DNA of 64,000 nt from Thalassia testudinum (lineage: Eukaryota > Streptophyta > Magnoliopsida > Alismatales > Hydrocharitaceae). The stretch is taken from positions 40,530,501 to 40,594,500 of the forward strand of contig JAZHRO010000050.1 of NCBI GenBank assembly GCA_037157565.1, read 5' to 3'. Both the position numbers and the translations under genes were made by a program. This document shows positions 1-11,558 of the stretch, in pieces. Within the stretch, counting starts at the first letter, position 1, and every line of letters begins with the position of its first letter. The notes under the pieces were generated by a model, which made no database searches, was not told the origin of the DNA, and saw nothing but the letters and a program-made list of their open reading frames with translations.

Positions 1-1110
1 AATTCACAAGTGCAGATCAAAATGAAAATCAAAATATTAATCCTTAGACTTGCTAACGGAAGATGTCCACAGATTTGGACCAAGTTGTGGTGCAGGCCCA
101 TGCCCCATGGTCGAGTGGTTCTAAGGTTCCAAATGAAAATCAGCCAAAATCAAAGATTATTGTGCTTGCAGGGTCGAACCTGTGGTTTGGTGGTGTGCAA
201 CCCAAGACTAAAGTGTCAGACAAAAGGTAGATTTTGTTCACTAGGTTCAGATGTCCACTTAACGTTCAGCTCAGAAAAATAATCGGCTATATCAAGCTTA
301 GGTCGCACATCAAAGGTATCGTAAGGGTCCTAGTAAAAAGTAGGTGGTTTCAAGTCAACAGAAACCCTTAGATCTGAAATCATAGTTCCCTCAGAAGTAG
401 CTTCCCAGATTTTTATTTCCATCTTCCTATCCTCAAAAACCAATGTTTTCGAGACCTCCAAATTGTTGTACACCCCATCTAAAGTACCAAAATCCAACAA
501 TTATGCCTTAGTCAGGATTGTCTTGGGTTTGGTGATCTCAAAAATATCACAATTTAGCTCTTCAGGTTGTGGTTGAGCAGTGGGGCTAATGATTGAATCA
601 TCAAGATTCAGATCGTCCAAGTTGGCCCCAACATGATCATAATTTTCAATAATCGGGCTATCAAAAGGTTCGTCATTCTCCTCAAGCCCTTTCGTCTCAC
701 TAAAATCCTCTTTCTTAAGCTCAAGTCAGACTTCACCTAAATATTCTTCACCCTCAGAGTTGAAGAATTCTTGATCCTCATTTATATATGTCTCAAAATC
801 ATATGTCATTTCATGATCCATGGAGACATATTTTTTGTCTTTCCCAAGCTCGGGGATCTCAAGTGAAGCAATCGATTCATCCTTAATGGGATGCTCTAGC
901 CCAACCTAGTCATCCCCGATCTCAGAAATTGTATCCCCCTCGATAGGCGCCTGAGCAGGTTTAGACATTGGCTCTACTGAAGGGGATTCATCTTGAGAAT
1001 CATCCCAAGAGTGGACTAGGGCAACTGCAAATTTCATCCTCAATCTCATCAATTTCCCAAGTAGAAACCCACCCAGGCTCAAAATGGCAATGGTGGATTT
1101 GCACTTGTAA
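1..1110 (-). pseudogene. Acidic ORF relic of unnamed LTR element G (C-terminal part cut by window edge)
   Basis: Read on the minus strand, this stretch gives a long run of Asp/Glu/Ser/Pro-rich peptide, for example EEYLGEV and ENYDHVGANLDDLNLDD. In-frame stops lie near positions 910, 727 and 505, and there is at least one frameshift near 990. Composition and layout match the acidic ORFs of element E (42145-43761) and element A (6760-8757), so I read it as the same class of non-gag-pol ORF in a third element, which I call G. No gag, protease, RT or integrase motif is visible. Element A is inserted just to its right at 1130. The parent element and its left end lie outside the window. Function is unknown. 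Confidence 0.5.
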
Positions 1111-1375
1111 AGGGTCCGAATATGAAAAACCTGTTGATTAGCCCATAGTTGTGGGCTATTTAAGTATTTAAGTGCCTACACATTACGTTAATTCTAACAT
1201 TTATTTAGTATAAATTAGGATGTAAATAGATTAATTCATAGTTTTAATTTAATTACATAATCCATGCATTGCATTCATATTTTAAGTGCATTTAGAATTA
1301 GCTTAGAATGGCATTTATCTAATTGGATAACCAATTAGGTACATTATTTTTATTAACATAAAAGTTGAGGGTCTG

Positions 1376-1383
1376 TATATAAA
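1376..1383 (+). promoter_or_regulatory. Candidate TATA box of 5' LTR A
   Basis: TATATAAA followed by a GC-richer stretch; the same site is kept in the 3' LTR at 10086-10093. Position inside U3 fits an LTR promoter, but the transcription start is not shown by the sequence. Confidence 0.55.
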
Positions 1384-1812
1384 TGGCCCTAATATTTTAA
1401 CATTATTTTCGTTATTCTTCTTCTTGCAAGAACGGCTGGCTGCTGCTCCAACACCGAATGGCTGCAGTGAAGAACCCATTCAAGGGGGAGCGGATATGAT
1501 GGATCTGGTCGGGTGGATGATTTCAAATGTGTGCAGGACAATACAAAAGGAGGAGGGAGGCAGCCGAGCTCGGGAGGCCTCCACCACCAACCCACCACTG
1601 TGCAGAGAGACCTTCTCTCTTCCACTCCATACTGTCGGCCTCTACTGTGGCGGTGAGTCTCCACCACCGTGGGTGTGTGGTGTGACAGGCCACACCGCCA
1701 TCCGGAGCTCGTCCGCATCACCGTGAGCACCTTAGCGTGCATCTCCCTCGCCGTCGTTGCCAACCACCACCGCCGCAACAACCGTCAACCACCCCTCTCA
1801 GTAACTTAAGAT

Positions 1813-1832
1813 GTCCGGGAAATTTCCCGGAC
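1813..1832. repeat. 20-bp perfect palindrome in LTR A
   Basis: GTCCGGGAAATTTCCCGGAC is its own reverse complement. The 3' LTR copy (10523-10542) differs by a C-to-T change that still allows G-U pairing in RNA. There the pairing extends outward through AGACGTCC arms. It may be a transcript hairpin or a binding site. Confidence 0.7.
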
Positions 1833-2843
1833 GTGTGAAGTCCACCTCCAATCTTCCCGCGCCTACAGAGCCACCCGCTCACCTCCAACTGCCCACGCTT
1901 TGCACGCGCCTGCAGCCCACGCCCTTCCCCGCGCCTGTAGACCACCGCAACAGTTCTTAACCGTGCCTGCAGACTCGTCCAACTGCGCCTGCACCCTCCA
2001 ACCACGCAGGCCCTCCTCAACCGCGCCTGCACCCTCCAACCGCGTCCATCTCCACGTGCTCACCGGCTACAGCGCTCTCCACACACCTACAGACCCGCGC
2101 ACAGCTGCAGACCAGCCCACGCCATCCTCCAATGCCTGCAGACCCGTCCAACCACGCCAGTGCTTGCAGAACCACCTGCAGCGCCCTCTTCCCCGTGCTT
2201 GCAGACCAGCGCTCACCACCCCTGCGCTCCCGTGCCCACGCCAGCCGCAGCAGCGCCCACGCCAGCAGCAGCAGCCACCCCCGCAGCAGCAGCGGGTGGC
2301 AGACTTCACGCCAATAGGCCGCGCACACTCACCGGCTGCAGTACCTCCGCCGGAGCTCACCCGGCAACCTCCGGCCGCCGCGCGACTCGCCTCCACCACT
2401 GATTCGAAGCTCTTGGTCCAAGGGACTTCCTCCGAGCTTCCTACGCCCGGCCATCCGCTCCTCGTCGCGCAAGACAAAGGGGAAAAGTTCCCCTATTTTT
2501 CTACAATAAACAGTCAATTAGAAATTACATTTTCTGCCATTGTCACTTTTTAATGATATTTTATTTATTCTGCATTGCGGAAAATATCCTCTAGTTTCTC
2601 ATAATTGCCATTTTAGCATTGTTTCTTTCTTAAACCTTAATCTAAAGGCAATCTTGGCTTGATTCTTGTCCAAACTAACTACGAACGAACGTTTTTAATT
2701 GGTGTGAATTTTAATACATCATTGCCTCCCTGTGGATACGACCTGCTCCTCTGCGAGTGGTTATTTCTTCTTAAATATTGATCAGTCGATTTTTCCACCA
2801 CATTAAACTGCAACCGACTTAAAAGCGAACGATCGACTAGTCA

Positions 2844-3294
2844 AATGGTTTTCGCCTAATTTTATTTTGATTATTGGTCAATTGTATAGAGATTTGACCA
2901 TTTATTATTTTCTTTTCTGTGCAAGAAAAATTGTGCAAGAATCAGCCAGTGTGAGTGGTGACCCTTGACGTCGCCAGACGAGAAGTGGACGAGCAATTTT
3001 GAAAGGAGGGGAAGGACGAGGACGCGACGGACACCATTGTATTTAGTCGCTAGTTTAATTAGAATAGAATTAAGACTGTAGACTTAATTTTTCATTGCAG
3101 TTAGTTTGAAACCCTTGTTCTGGGGCATATTTTGAGGGGTTTGTTCCCCGATTTTGTTTTGGGCTCGTGTTGGGTAATTTTTGGGAGCCTGTTCCCTTTT
3201 CTTTAGATTTAGGTTTTTTTTTTTTTCTTATTACTTTTATTTGCTTATGCATAAGTAGTTCTAAAAAAAGAAAATCAAAAAATAAAAAGAGCTA
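2844..3294 (+). other. Leader of element A, proximal part
   Basis: Sequence from the end of the 5' LTR to the solo-LTR insertion. The only primer-site candidate is TGGTTTTCGCC starting at 2846, 2 bp after the LTR. It does not match the tRNA-Asp site used by the neighbours, and I cannot assign it to a tRNA. No ORF of note; it ends in T-rich, then A-rich sequence. Confidence 0.5.
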
Positions 3295-3534
3295 TGTTGT
3301 CACGCTTTTGTACGGGTTTTAAAGAGAATATGACATTGTAGTATAGCCGACAAAGCGTTCAAACAAATAGAGAATTTTATTACTCGAAAATCGGAGTATC
3401 CGAGGTCGAACACAGGGAGCAAATGGAATTTACTACTAATCAAAATGTAACTGAATACTCTAATTTACTCAAAATGCTAATTCAAATATGAATGTATGCC
3501 ATTAAAGGTAACTATGACAAAAGAAATAAAATTG

Positions 3535-3560
3535 GACATCTGATCTTGTGATCAGACGTC
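3535..3560 (-). repeat. Conserved LTR-B hairpin, copy 1
   Basis: Arms GACATCTGAT and ATCAGACGTC around a 6-nt loop (3545-3550). In the sense (minus) RNA all ten positions pair, one as G-U. The other two LTR-B copies have the same 10-bp stem and 6-nt loop geometry. Confidence 0.75.
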
Positions 3561-5026
3561 TTAAAAGTATTTTCCCTTTTCTTTTGATTATTCTTCTTCT
3601 TCTGAAGTCTCTTTTTCTTCTTCGTCTTCTGTCTTTGCTTTCTTTCTTCTTTCTCTTCTCTCTTTCTGCTTTGCTTCTTGTCTTGCAAAGGCTTCTTTCC
3701 TCTTTCCTTCTCTTCTTTGCCTTGCCTTCCTTCTTCCTCCTCTTTCCTGCGAGTGCTTCTTCTTCTTCCTTGGTATCCTTCGCTCAATCTCTTCTTCTGC
3801 TTCTTCTCTTCTCCTTGCGGCTATGTCTCTCGACGCTCAGTCTGCCTGCACAGAGCAAAACCTACCCCTCTTCCCTCTACCCGCACCTCTCTCTCTCAGC
3901 AATTCACTCAGGGACGCTCTCCCAGAGCCACACGGATAATCGGGTCGGATCGTACCTGGGACCAAGCGCACCAGCAGGTGGTGTGATGCGCGAGGAGTGC
4001 TCACATTTAGGTCGGGTCGGATCCCGCCAAATCCGCGAGATGAAACCGCGGACGAGGAGGGCGTGAGGGCAAGTGAGGGACCTCACCCCTGTGCTTTCTG
4101 AGGCATTAAGAATAAATCACAAATTCAATTTATGGCACAGCGGCGCCACATCTCTCCACGATGTGGGACTAAAGGTTCTGCCCTGATTTCGCGTGCGCCT
4201 GCAGATTCGCGTGCCATCCCAACAGTTGCTGGCTTCTCAGCGCCCCTGGCAGGACTCGAAGCACTTCGCAACACTCGCGTGAACCTGCTGCACCTGCAGC
4301 CTAGGAGCCCTGGTGCAAGAAGCTGCTACGAGCTCCTCGCTGCTTCGACCGTCAATAGCGGCAGGAGCTGCAACCTGTCATACACAAGAACGACCTATTG
4401 GCCCAATCAGATTAGCTAGAAACCTTTGCCGTGGCACGGTAAAGATGATGCGCGGTGCTGCAGGCCGCAGGTCGGCCTAGGCGTGCGTGCCTAGGTCAAC
4501 TGTAGAGGTCTGGAGTAGCAGTGGAGGGGCTGAATGAGTTCCTGGTGGTGAGGCGGAGCTCATGAGAGGGTTGGCTAGTCGTGTGGAGGGGCGGAGTGGT
4601 GTGGGCGGCTTGCCGAAGGGCGGTTGGAGGCGAGGACAATGGAGGTGGTTAGGCACTGTCAGGTGGTAATTGGATAAAATAGCAGGGGGAAAAGAGAGAG
4701 GAGAGGATGAAGAGGGTATCTGGAGTGATCTGGAAGGAAGGGACGCAGCGGAGTGGACAGCGTGTAACTGCCGTCGTCGGGAAAGAAGGACCCTGAGGGA
4801 GGAAGCGACGACGAGGATGAGGTCAGGGGCAAGCGCGCTTGGTACAGCGCGACGCGGGTGGAAGCGGCGAAGTTGACTCTGCTGCTGGTATGGCAGCAGA
4901 GCGACGAGAAGGAGGGGAGGAGGTCGCCGGAGGTTGCGGGTCTTTTGGCCGGAGATGGGAGAGAGGAAATTTGAGGGGATCTCCGTCAAAATCAAGCTTA
5001 CCTTCAGCGGCCGGAGGTGTAGTCTC

Positions 5027-5033
5027 TTTTATA
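5027..5033 (-). promoter_or_regulatory. Candidate TATA box of solo LTR (minus sense)
   Basis: TATAAAA on the minus strand, matching in position the boxes at 29294 and 55775 in the other LTR-B copies. Confidence 0.5.
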
Positions 5034-5970
5034 GGCACTGGGCCAGTTGTTCAGGGCATGGAGGGCATGCAATCGTCTGAGGTCGGTCGCCGGAGATGGA
5101 AAGAGGTTGAGATACCCAAATCTCTCGTGCGTTCACACAAGAGATTGGGTTCACACCAGAGATTGTGATCTGCTTTAGATGGAAGGGAATTCCTCAGAGA
5201 ATCCCCCTTCCATTTCTGGGAGGGAATCTCTGAGGGATTAGAGAGTAATCCCTCTCTAAACCTCGCCGGAGCTTGGTTTTGCCCTAACAATGGCAGCAGG
5301 ACCAGTTTGCAAAGGGGACGAAGAACTTAGGGGACTCTCTACAAAGATATCCAAAAGATAGGGACCAAATTGTGATTTGGGTGTACTAATTGCAAAGTAG
5401 GTCAAGATGACCTCCCCTTAGGTCCAAATTTTGGTACAAACTTAATTTGGACCTAAGGAATCCAATGGTCAAGTTGGATTTTAGGTTTGACCTCGTTTGA
5501 CTAGACATTTTGCATAAAAACCCAAATTAGATGAATTAAAGAGCTAGGAGCCTAATCTAGGTCAAACTGGGTTCCAAGGGCCAAATTAAGTGTTCTAAAC
5601 CCTAGAGGATGTTTTTCAATGATTTTTAGAGGGTTTACTTGATTTTTATTCTGACCGGAACCTTGTTAATTTAAGCGGGTCTGTTTTAGGGTTACCAAGT
5701 GTCATTTAATTCTTAGATTGCACGTAAACCCATTTCTGATTGACTTAACCTACTTTTTAACTCATTTAGACCATTTGACCTATGTTTTGCCTCTGAGAAA
5801 TCCTGTTTATGTACTGTAATGGTAAAATTACAGTTTTACCCTTTATTTGATGTTTTCTTCTCAAAGCACTTGTTCCTTCAGTTAAGCCTTCTTCTAGGTT
5901 ATGTAGGGGCTTTTATCTTCTTTATTGGGTCAAAATGAGCTAGTTATGGCTCATGATGAGGCTCTCATCA

Positions 5971-6759
5971 AGCTTCCTGCTAGAAGCTGCCTGCCCTAGG
6001 ACGAACCATTTAGGTCTGTATGAGCAGCCTCTAGATTTACTTCTCTGCATTGCTTGCATTCTTGCACCGTTGATTGCTGGAAGCAAGGTACGCATTCTCT
6101 TACTTTGCAACCTATTCTCGATCACTCATTGCATTTGGGATTTAATGTGAAGACCACCTAATCTGTACTGAATAAATCTAACAAGTGGTCACATTTTTTT
6201 AGAAAAAGGACTAATTAAAGGAAGGACATTTTAAAAACCAAGGATTTGATTTTCAAACTTGGCGTGCGATTCAAAGTTCAAAATCTTTTACGGTGTATGC
6301 ACACTTATTTCACTTGCACCACGGCATGCTTCTAGACACTCCTTAGGTTTGGAAATACTAGGACAAGAGCCCTCCTTTCATTGGATTCTGAAGTGTTCGG
6401 AACTTGAGATCAAAGGTTTTGCAAGTCCAAAGAGGGGGATACCCTGTCACGGATTTTTGGGGGTAGTTGAGAAGCACCGTGAAAGCACAGCTTCAAAGTA
6501 AGGCTTAGGCCTACTTGCATCCCTCGATCTTCCATCTTTGGATTTACTTGACCATTTAAGATTTAGGGAAGAATACCTAAGTTCCAACTTGGTCTTCTTA
6601 GGCGAGCCGTAGGTTGACAATAGGCGTGTAATTGATTGAACAAATTGTATTGTCACTTGCAATCTGACTTAAAATCAAAAGCCTAAATTGGGAAAGACCT
6701 AAAAGGTCCTTTTTGAATTGTGTTTTGCTTGGGGAATTCTGATTGAAGTGTGAGTTAGA
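5971..6759 (+). other. Leader of element A, distal part
   Basis: Continues the A leader after the solo LTR, up to the ATG of the acidic ORF. It shares short stretches with the C leader, for example TTTTCAAACTTG near 6250 and 15765. Short ORFs here have no recognisable domain. Confidence 0.5.
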
Positions 6760-8757
6760 ATGGACCACATTGCTTTTCATCCTTTCACATCTTGCCCACA
6801 CCCTCAGCCCCACTCTGCATCCTTCAATCCCAGACGTCGAGATGGTCCATTCCTTGATGGACATAATGACAATCATTGGGATCCATTTTACTCCTATTAT
6901 AGGAGTATTGGCCTGGTTAAGCCCCAAATCAGTGAGCAGACCCTAGGAGCGGGATTTGCTTTGCCCAATATCCCACATACCAAAGAAATACCTAACCCAC
7001 CCTCCCTGAAAAAGTATTATGGTTGGACAAACACTCCTGGGTACTATAAGCCTGAGCCTGACTTCTCTCATGATAGAAATGACCTCTCCTCTTTGAAGAT
7101 GGAAATACAGAAAATACAAAACGAAATGAGTGATTTGTTAAGAGAATCTTTGAGAGCAGGCCAACAAGAAAGAGATGCAATTAGCCACCCAATCTACCCC
7201 ATTGAGGATGACGTACACCCTTCTACAATAGATGCATCTCCCTTGGGAGAGCTACACTTTAAGTTGCAGGGAAATTCTAGGGAGAATAGCTACTTTTCGA
7301 GGATCGATTTTGAAACCTCCCCATTAAATGACACTTCCTTGAGAGATCTACACTTTAGGTGGGAGGAAAATACACATGAAAGTAGCTATGCATTGGATGA
7401 AGAAAGGTGGCAACCCGAGGAAGATGATGATAAGGTTGACTATCCACCTGATTTATATTGGAGTCGAAAGAAGGGAATGATGGTACCATTGGAAGACCTC
7501 GACCCAGATGATAGTATTTTCGTGACATTTGATGAAGTGGGTCAAAGTCAAGTTGTTAATCCTACCCTCCCTTCTGATCACGATATGGAACTCAAACCCA
7601 CCCTTAGGGAACCTAACCCTAAAGAAATTGACCTATCTGAGGAGTCTGATGTTACCAGTGTAAACCATTTACCTTAAATAGAGTACCCTAGGGGATCTGC
7701 TGAGATATTAAATGATTCTAGACCTCGGGTACATGATGAATTGTGTGATGAGGAGGAAGATGAATTATATGAGGAACCTACATTCAAGATTTGAAGTGAC
7801 ACTAAGGGTGATTATGTCATATTTGAAGAGTTAGCCCCTGAGGATGTCACAAATTTGACCAAATTAGGTTTCCTTAGCACACCCATTGATGATATTTCTC
7901 CTCATGATAAAATGATGGAAAATTTGGAACCAATTTGTAAGATTTATGTGGATTCACATATAGACTCCGGGGAAGATTTGAGTAAAGAACAAAAACCTGG
8001 GGATGACATTCATAGGATAATCCCTAGATCTGTTGCTTCCAACCTACCTTCATTCACTTCGAAGTCACCCTCTGATTCGCTTATATCTGAAAGCGAAATT
8101 GTGACTCCTGATGAAGGGCAGGAAGATACATGTGATGGTGCAAGGAATTCTAGGGATGAAATTGAGGATTTAGAAAGAGTGTTTGGGATGGACACTGAGT
8201 TGATTAAACCCAACCTAGATCTTATGGCCATCCCACAACATCGTAACTTGGACACCCTAGACGATCCTTGCCTTAGAGAATTGCTCACTTTTGTTCTAAC
8301 CAGGGGGCATAACAGACCAATATTTCCTGTAATGGAGTATCGGGTATGGATTGATGATTTATTTAGTCAGTCCATTACCCTGGGGGTTTATCTCTGTACC
8401 ATTCCTTCCCCATTCTCTTTGGAGGATCCTTGTCATCCTCCCCCTACCCCTTTGGAGGTTGTTTTACCTGTTTATCCTTTAGAACCTCTTCTGGTGACCT
8501 GGGAAGATTTCATTCCCATTTTAGTTGGGCGAGCATTTGCTATCGGGATTCATCATCAGCTTGCCAACATCTTAGGTTACCTATTTTCTAGGCCAACATT
8601 GCTTTGCTCATTTTTAGGGCCTATTTTTGCAATTCTTGAACCTGATTTGCAGGTTCTTTGGCTATTCAGCCTAGCTCTAACCCAGGCAATATCCTTCTAT
8701 GCAATGAGGACATTGCAGATTTTAGGAATGGGGGGGTGTACTTGGGGATATACATAG
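6760..8757 (+). pseudogene. Acidic non-gag-pol ORF of element A with hydrophobic C-terminus
   Basis: One reading frame of 666 codons from ATG 6760, broken only by TAA at 7675-7677 and TGA at 7792-7794. The first ~60 residues are Pro/His/Gly-rich. A helical, possibly coiled-coil stretch (SSLKMEIQKIQNEMSDLL, about residues 110-127) follows. The middle is strongly acidic and includes two similar segments (PLGELHFKLQGN and SLRDLHFRWEEN). The last ~130 residues are hydrophobic with several candidate membrane-spanning runs. No retropepsin, RT, RNase H or integrase motif is present. The C-terminus overlaps the internal PPT block (GMGG encoded by the G-run). Similar acidic ORFs occur in E and at 1-1110. 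An env-like role is possible from position and hydrophobicity, but no signal peptide or cleavage site is visible. Function unknown. Confidence 0.6.
8704..8740 (+). promoter_or_regulatory. Internal polypurine-tract-like block of element A
   Basis: ATGAGGACATTGCAGATTTT followed by AGGAATGGGGGGGTG. Equivalent blocks lie at 18028-18060 (C), 25918-25950 (D, minus) and 41518-41556 (E, minus). It resembles the terminal PPT region (GCAAAA..TAGGCATGGGGGTA) and lies 1.1 kb before the 3' LTR. A role as a second plus-strand primer is inferred. Confidence 0.55.
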
Positions 8758-9805
8758 CATAATTGCATACATTTGTACATATAAAAAAAAAAAAAAAAGG
8801 TTTTGAGCTTAACTGGCTAGATCTTGCAGTCTTAAGCAAATCAGAACTCTAGGGTAGACTAAGTTAATTCTAGGGTCAAACTTTAGAAGCTAAATGAGCT
8901 ACTAGCTTTAGACCTTTAGGGTCCATTGTGGACTTATAAACTTAAGTAGGAGTTAAGTTGCAGACCATTCCTCAAGAGGTTGAGGAAGGGAAACTAGGGT
9001 TTGAGTTAAAAGGTGGGGTAGTACCTGGAGTCTTATTCTATTTTTTGGTTTACGGGTCCTTGTAACCCAAGCATCCAAATTTCACACACTTGGTCTAGTA
9101 ATCAATTTAATTTCTATTTTTCTGAAAAGAGATTTGGTTCTCTTAGTTTTGACTTAAGAAAGGCTTGAAAACACATTTTGATTGGAAGAGTTCCCGCCGC
9201 AGGAGAGGTGGAGTATATACTCACCTTGAGGATGCGATGATAATATATTACCTCCTCGGTGCTTGTCTCTTAGGATATCCATCCTACTGGGGGCATGTAA
9301 GCGCATTGCGCGGTTCAGGTACCATGGGCGGCCCTATCTCGAAGTGCCGATTGCCATAGGCATGAATTCGCTTAAGAAATCCATGGGCGATACTATCTCG
9401 AAGTGTCGATTGCCAGGTGTTCTTGGGGTTGTTATGGGCGGTGCTATCTCGAAGCATCGAAAGCTAGGCACCCTTCGAGGTATGGTAATGGGGACAATGA
9501 ATCCGACACATATCGTGTTGATAGCTGATCTGAGGTTACACTTAGAAGAATAAAAAAAAAAGTATATATAAAAAAAAAAATCCTTTAACTCAAATAACTC
9601 AGACCAATGCACAGGCACGGATCAATAAACTTTAGGGTAGAGTCAGAAATCAGGGAAACTTGTGCCTGCAACTCGTCTTTAGCCGACCTAGTCTGTAACT
9701 TAGCAACTACTTAGGAACCTTGGGTCTAGAGCCTGAACTTAATATGCTTCTGAAGGAAGACTAAGTGAGTTGACTAGTCTACTTGGAGTGCTAGGTTTCA
9801 CTTAA
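8758..9805 (+). other. 3' tail of element A
   Basis: Non-coding tail between the acidic ORF and the PPT hairpin. It starts with a run of about 16 A (near 8783) and includes the triplicate motif at 9324-9465. It matches the tail of element E (40212-41520, minus) in overall order. No convincing ORF. Confidence 0.6.
9324..9465 (+). repeat. Triplicate tail motif of element A
   Basis: Three spaced copies of ATGGGCGGnnCTATCTCGAA followed by G-Y-R-Y-CGA start at 9324, 9383 and 9434, about 50-60 bp apart. Three matching copies occur in the tail of element E. Confidence 0.75.
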
Positions 9806-9844
9806 TTTTGCTAGGGACTAGCAAAAACTAGTCATGGGGGTATT
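9806..9844 (+). promoter_or_regulatory. PPT and upstream hairpin of element A
   Basis: A perfect 9-bp stem (TTTTGCTAG / CTAGCAAAA) with a GGA loop at 9806-9826 is followed by the purine tract ATGGGGGTA (9834-9842), just before the 3' LTR start. The hairpin is identical in element C (19123-19143). Confidence 0.85.
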
Positions 9845-11553
9845 TGATTAGCCCATAGTTGTGGGCTATTTAAGTATTTAAGTGCCTAAACATTAGGTTA
9901 ATTCCAACATTTATTTAGTATAAATTAGGATGTAAATAGATTAATTCATAGTTTTAATTTAATTAAATAATCCATGCATTGCATTCATATTTTAAGTGCA
10001 TTTAGAATTAGCTTAGAATGGCATTTATCTAATCGGATAACCAATTAGGTACATTATTTTTATTAACATAAAAGTTGAGGGTTTGTATATAAATGGCCCT
10101 AATATTTTAACATTATTTTCGTTATTCTTCTTCTTGCAGGAATAGCTGGCTGCTGCTCCAACACCGAACGGCCGCAGTGAAGAACCCATTCAAGGGGGAG
10201 CGGATGTGGTGGATCTGGTCGGGCGAATGATTTCAAATGTGTGCAGGCCACTACAAAAGGAGGAGGGAGGCAACCGAGCTCGGGAGGCCTCCACCACCGA
10301 CCCACCACTGTGCAGAGAGACCTTCTCTCTTCCACTCCATACTGCCGGCCTCTACTGTGGCGGCGAGTCTCCACCACCGTGGGCGTGTGGTGTGACAGGC
10401 CACACCGCCATCCGAAGCTCGTCCGCATCACCGTGAGCACCTTAGCGTGCATCTCCCTCGCCGTCATTGCCAACCACCACCGCCGCAACAACCGTCATCC
10501 ACCCCTTTCAGTAACTTAAGACGTCCGGGAAATTTCCTGGACGTCTGAAGTCCACCTCCAATCTTCCTGCACCTACAGAGCCACCCGCTTACCTCCAACT
10601 GCCCACGCTCTCCACGCGCCTGCAGCCCACGCCCTTCCCCGCGCCTGCAGACCACCGCAACCGTCCTTAACCACGCCTGCAGACTCGTCCAACTGCGCCT
10701 GCACCCTCCAACCACGCACGCCCTCCTCAACCGCGCCTGCACCCTCCAACCTCACCCATCTCCACGCGCTCACCAGCTGCAGTGCTCTCCACACGCTTGC
10801 AGACCCGCGCACAGCTGCAGACCAGCCCACGCCATCCTCCAACACCTGCAGACCCGTCCAACCACGCCCACGCTTGCAGAACCGCCTGCAGCGCCCTGTT
10901 CCCCGCGCCTGCAGACCAGCGCTCACCACACTTGCGCTCCCGTGCCCACGCCAGCCGCAGTAGCGCCCACGCCAGCAGCAGCAGCCACCCTCGCAGCAGC
11001 AGCGCACGGCAGACTTCACTCTAATAGGCTGCGCATGCTCACTGGCTGCAGCACCTCCGCCGGAGCTCGTCTGACGACCTCCAGCCGACGCGTGACTCGC
11101 CGCCACCACTGATTCGAAGCTCCTGGTCCAAGGGACTTCCTCCGAGCTTCCCGCACCCGGCCATCCACTCCTTGTCGCGCAAGACAAAGGGGAAAAATTC
11201 CCCTATTTTGCTACAGTAAACCGTCAATTAGAAATTGCATTTTCTGCCATTGTCACTTTTTAATGATATTTTATTGATTCTGCATTGTGGAAAATATCCT
11301 CTAGTTTCTCATAATTGCCATTTCAGCATTGTTTCTTACTTAAACCTTAATCTAAAGGCAATCTTGGCTTGATTCTTGTCCAAACTAACTACGAACGAAC
11401 GTTTTTAATTGGTGCGAATTTTAATACGTGATTGCCTCCCTGTGGATACGACCCGCTCCTCTGCGAGTGGTTATTTCTTCTTAAATATTGATCAGTCGAT
11501 TTTTCGACCACATTAAATTGCAACCGACTTAAAAGCCAACGATCGACTAGTCA
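9845..11553 (+). repeat. 3' LTR of element A
   Basis: Direct repeat of 1135-2843, identical in length. TATA-like box at 10086-10093. Ends GACTAGTCA and is followed by the target duplication CCTGT. Confidence 0.93.
10086..10093 (+). promoter_or_regulatory. Candidate TATA box of 3' LTR A
   Basis: TATATAAA, same site as 1376-1383 in the 5' LTR. Confidence 0.5.
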
Positions 11554-11558
11554 CCTGT

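Larger units (their letters stand above)
1135..2843 (+). repeat. 5' LTR of element A
   Basis: Direct repeat of 9845-11553 with scattered substitutions. It starts TGATTAG, ends AGTCA, and carries an inverted repeat at 1139-1158 (TAGCCCA / TGGGCTA). A TATA-like box lies about 240 bp in. A GC-rich middle (about 1860-2400) is full of CTGCAG-centred short repeats. A U5-like motif (CCCTGTGGATACGACC, about 2729-2744) lies near the right end. The long proline-rich ORFs here are composition artefacts. Confidence 0.93.
3295..5970 (-). mobile_element. Solo LTR of family B inserted in element A
   Basis: The reverse complement matches the 5' LTR of element F (54868-57559) and the solo LTR at 28356-31026: same start (TGATGAGAGCCTCATCA), TATA box, purine-rich tract, paired GACGTC hairpin and end. 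Flanks are AGCTA (3290-3294) and AGCTT (5971-5975), a 5-bp duplication with one mismatch. No internal region or second LTR accompanies it, as expected after LTR-LTR recombination. Length about 2676 bp. Confidence 0.88.
1135..11553 (+). mobile_element. Complete non-autonomous LTR retrotransposon A
   Basis: Two direct LTRs of equal length (1709 bp; 1135-2843 and 9845-11553) begin TGATTAGCCC and end CTAGTCA. They are flanked by a perfect 5-bp target duplication CCTGT at 1130-1134 and 11554-11558. A PPT with its hairpin precedes the right LTR, which fixes plus orientation. The internal region holds one degenerate acidic ORF and no gag, protease, RT or integrase motif, so it must have depended on another element's proteins. 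A solo LTR (3295-5970) was inserted later into its leader. Unlike C, D, E and F, it has no tRNA-Asp primer site after the 5' LTR. Confidence 0.93.

Noticed and set aside
1900..2553. 217-codon proline/histidine-rich plus-strand ORF in LTR A
   Set aside because: Lies fully in the GC-rich repeat part of the LTR, with equally long ORFs in other frames on both strands; no domain, and the 3' LTR copy breaks the frame.
6760..8757. Calling the A ORF an envelope protein
   Set aside because: Hydrophobic C-terminal runs alone are not enough; no signal peptide, glycosylation cluster or cleavage site could be recognised.
9324..9465. CRISPR-like spaced repeats
   Set aside because: Only three degenerate copies with related spacers, in a plant retrotransposon tail.
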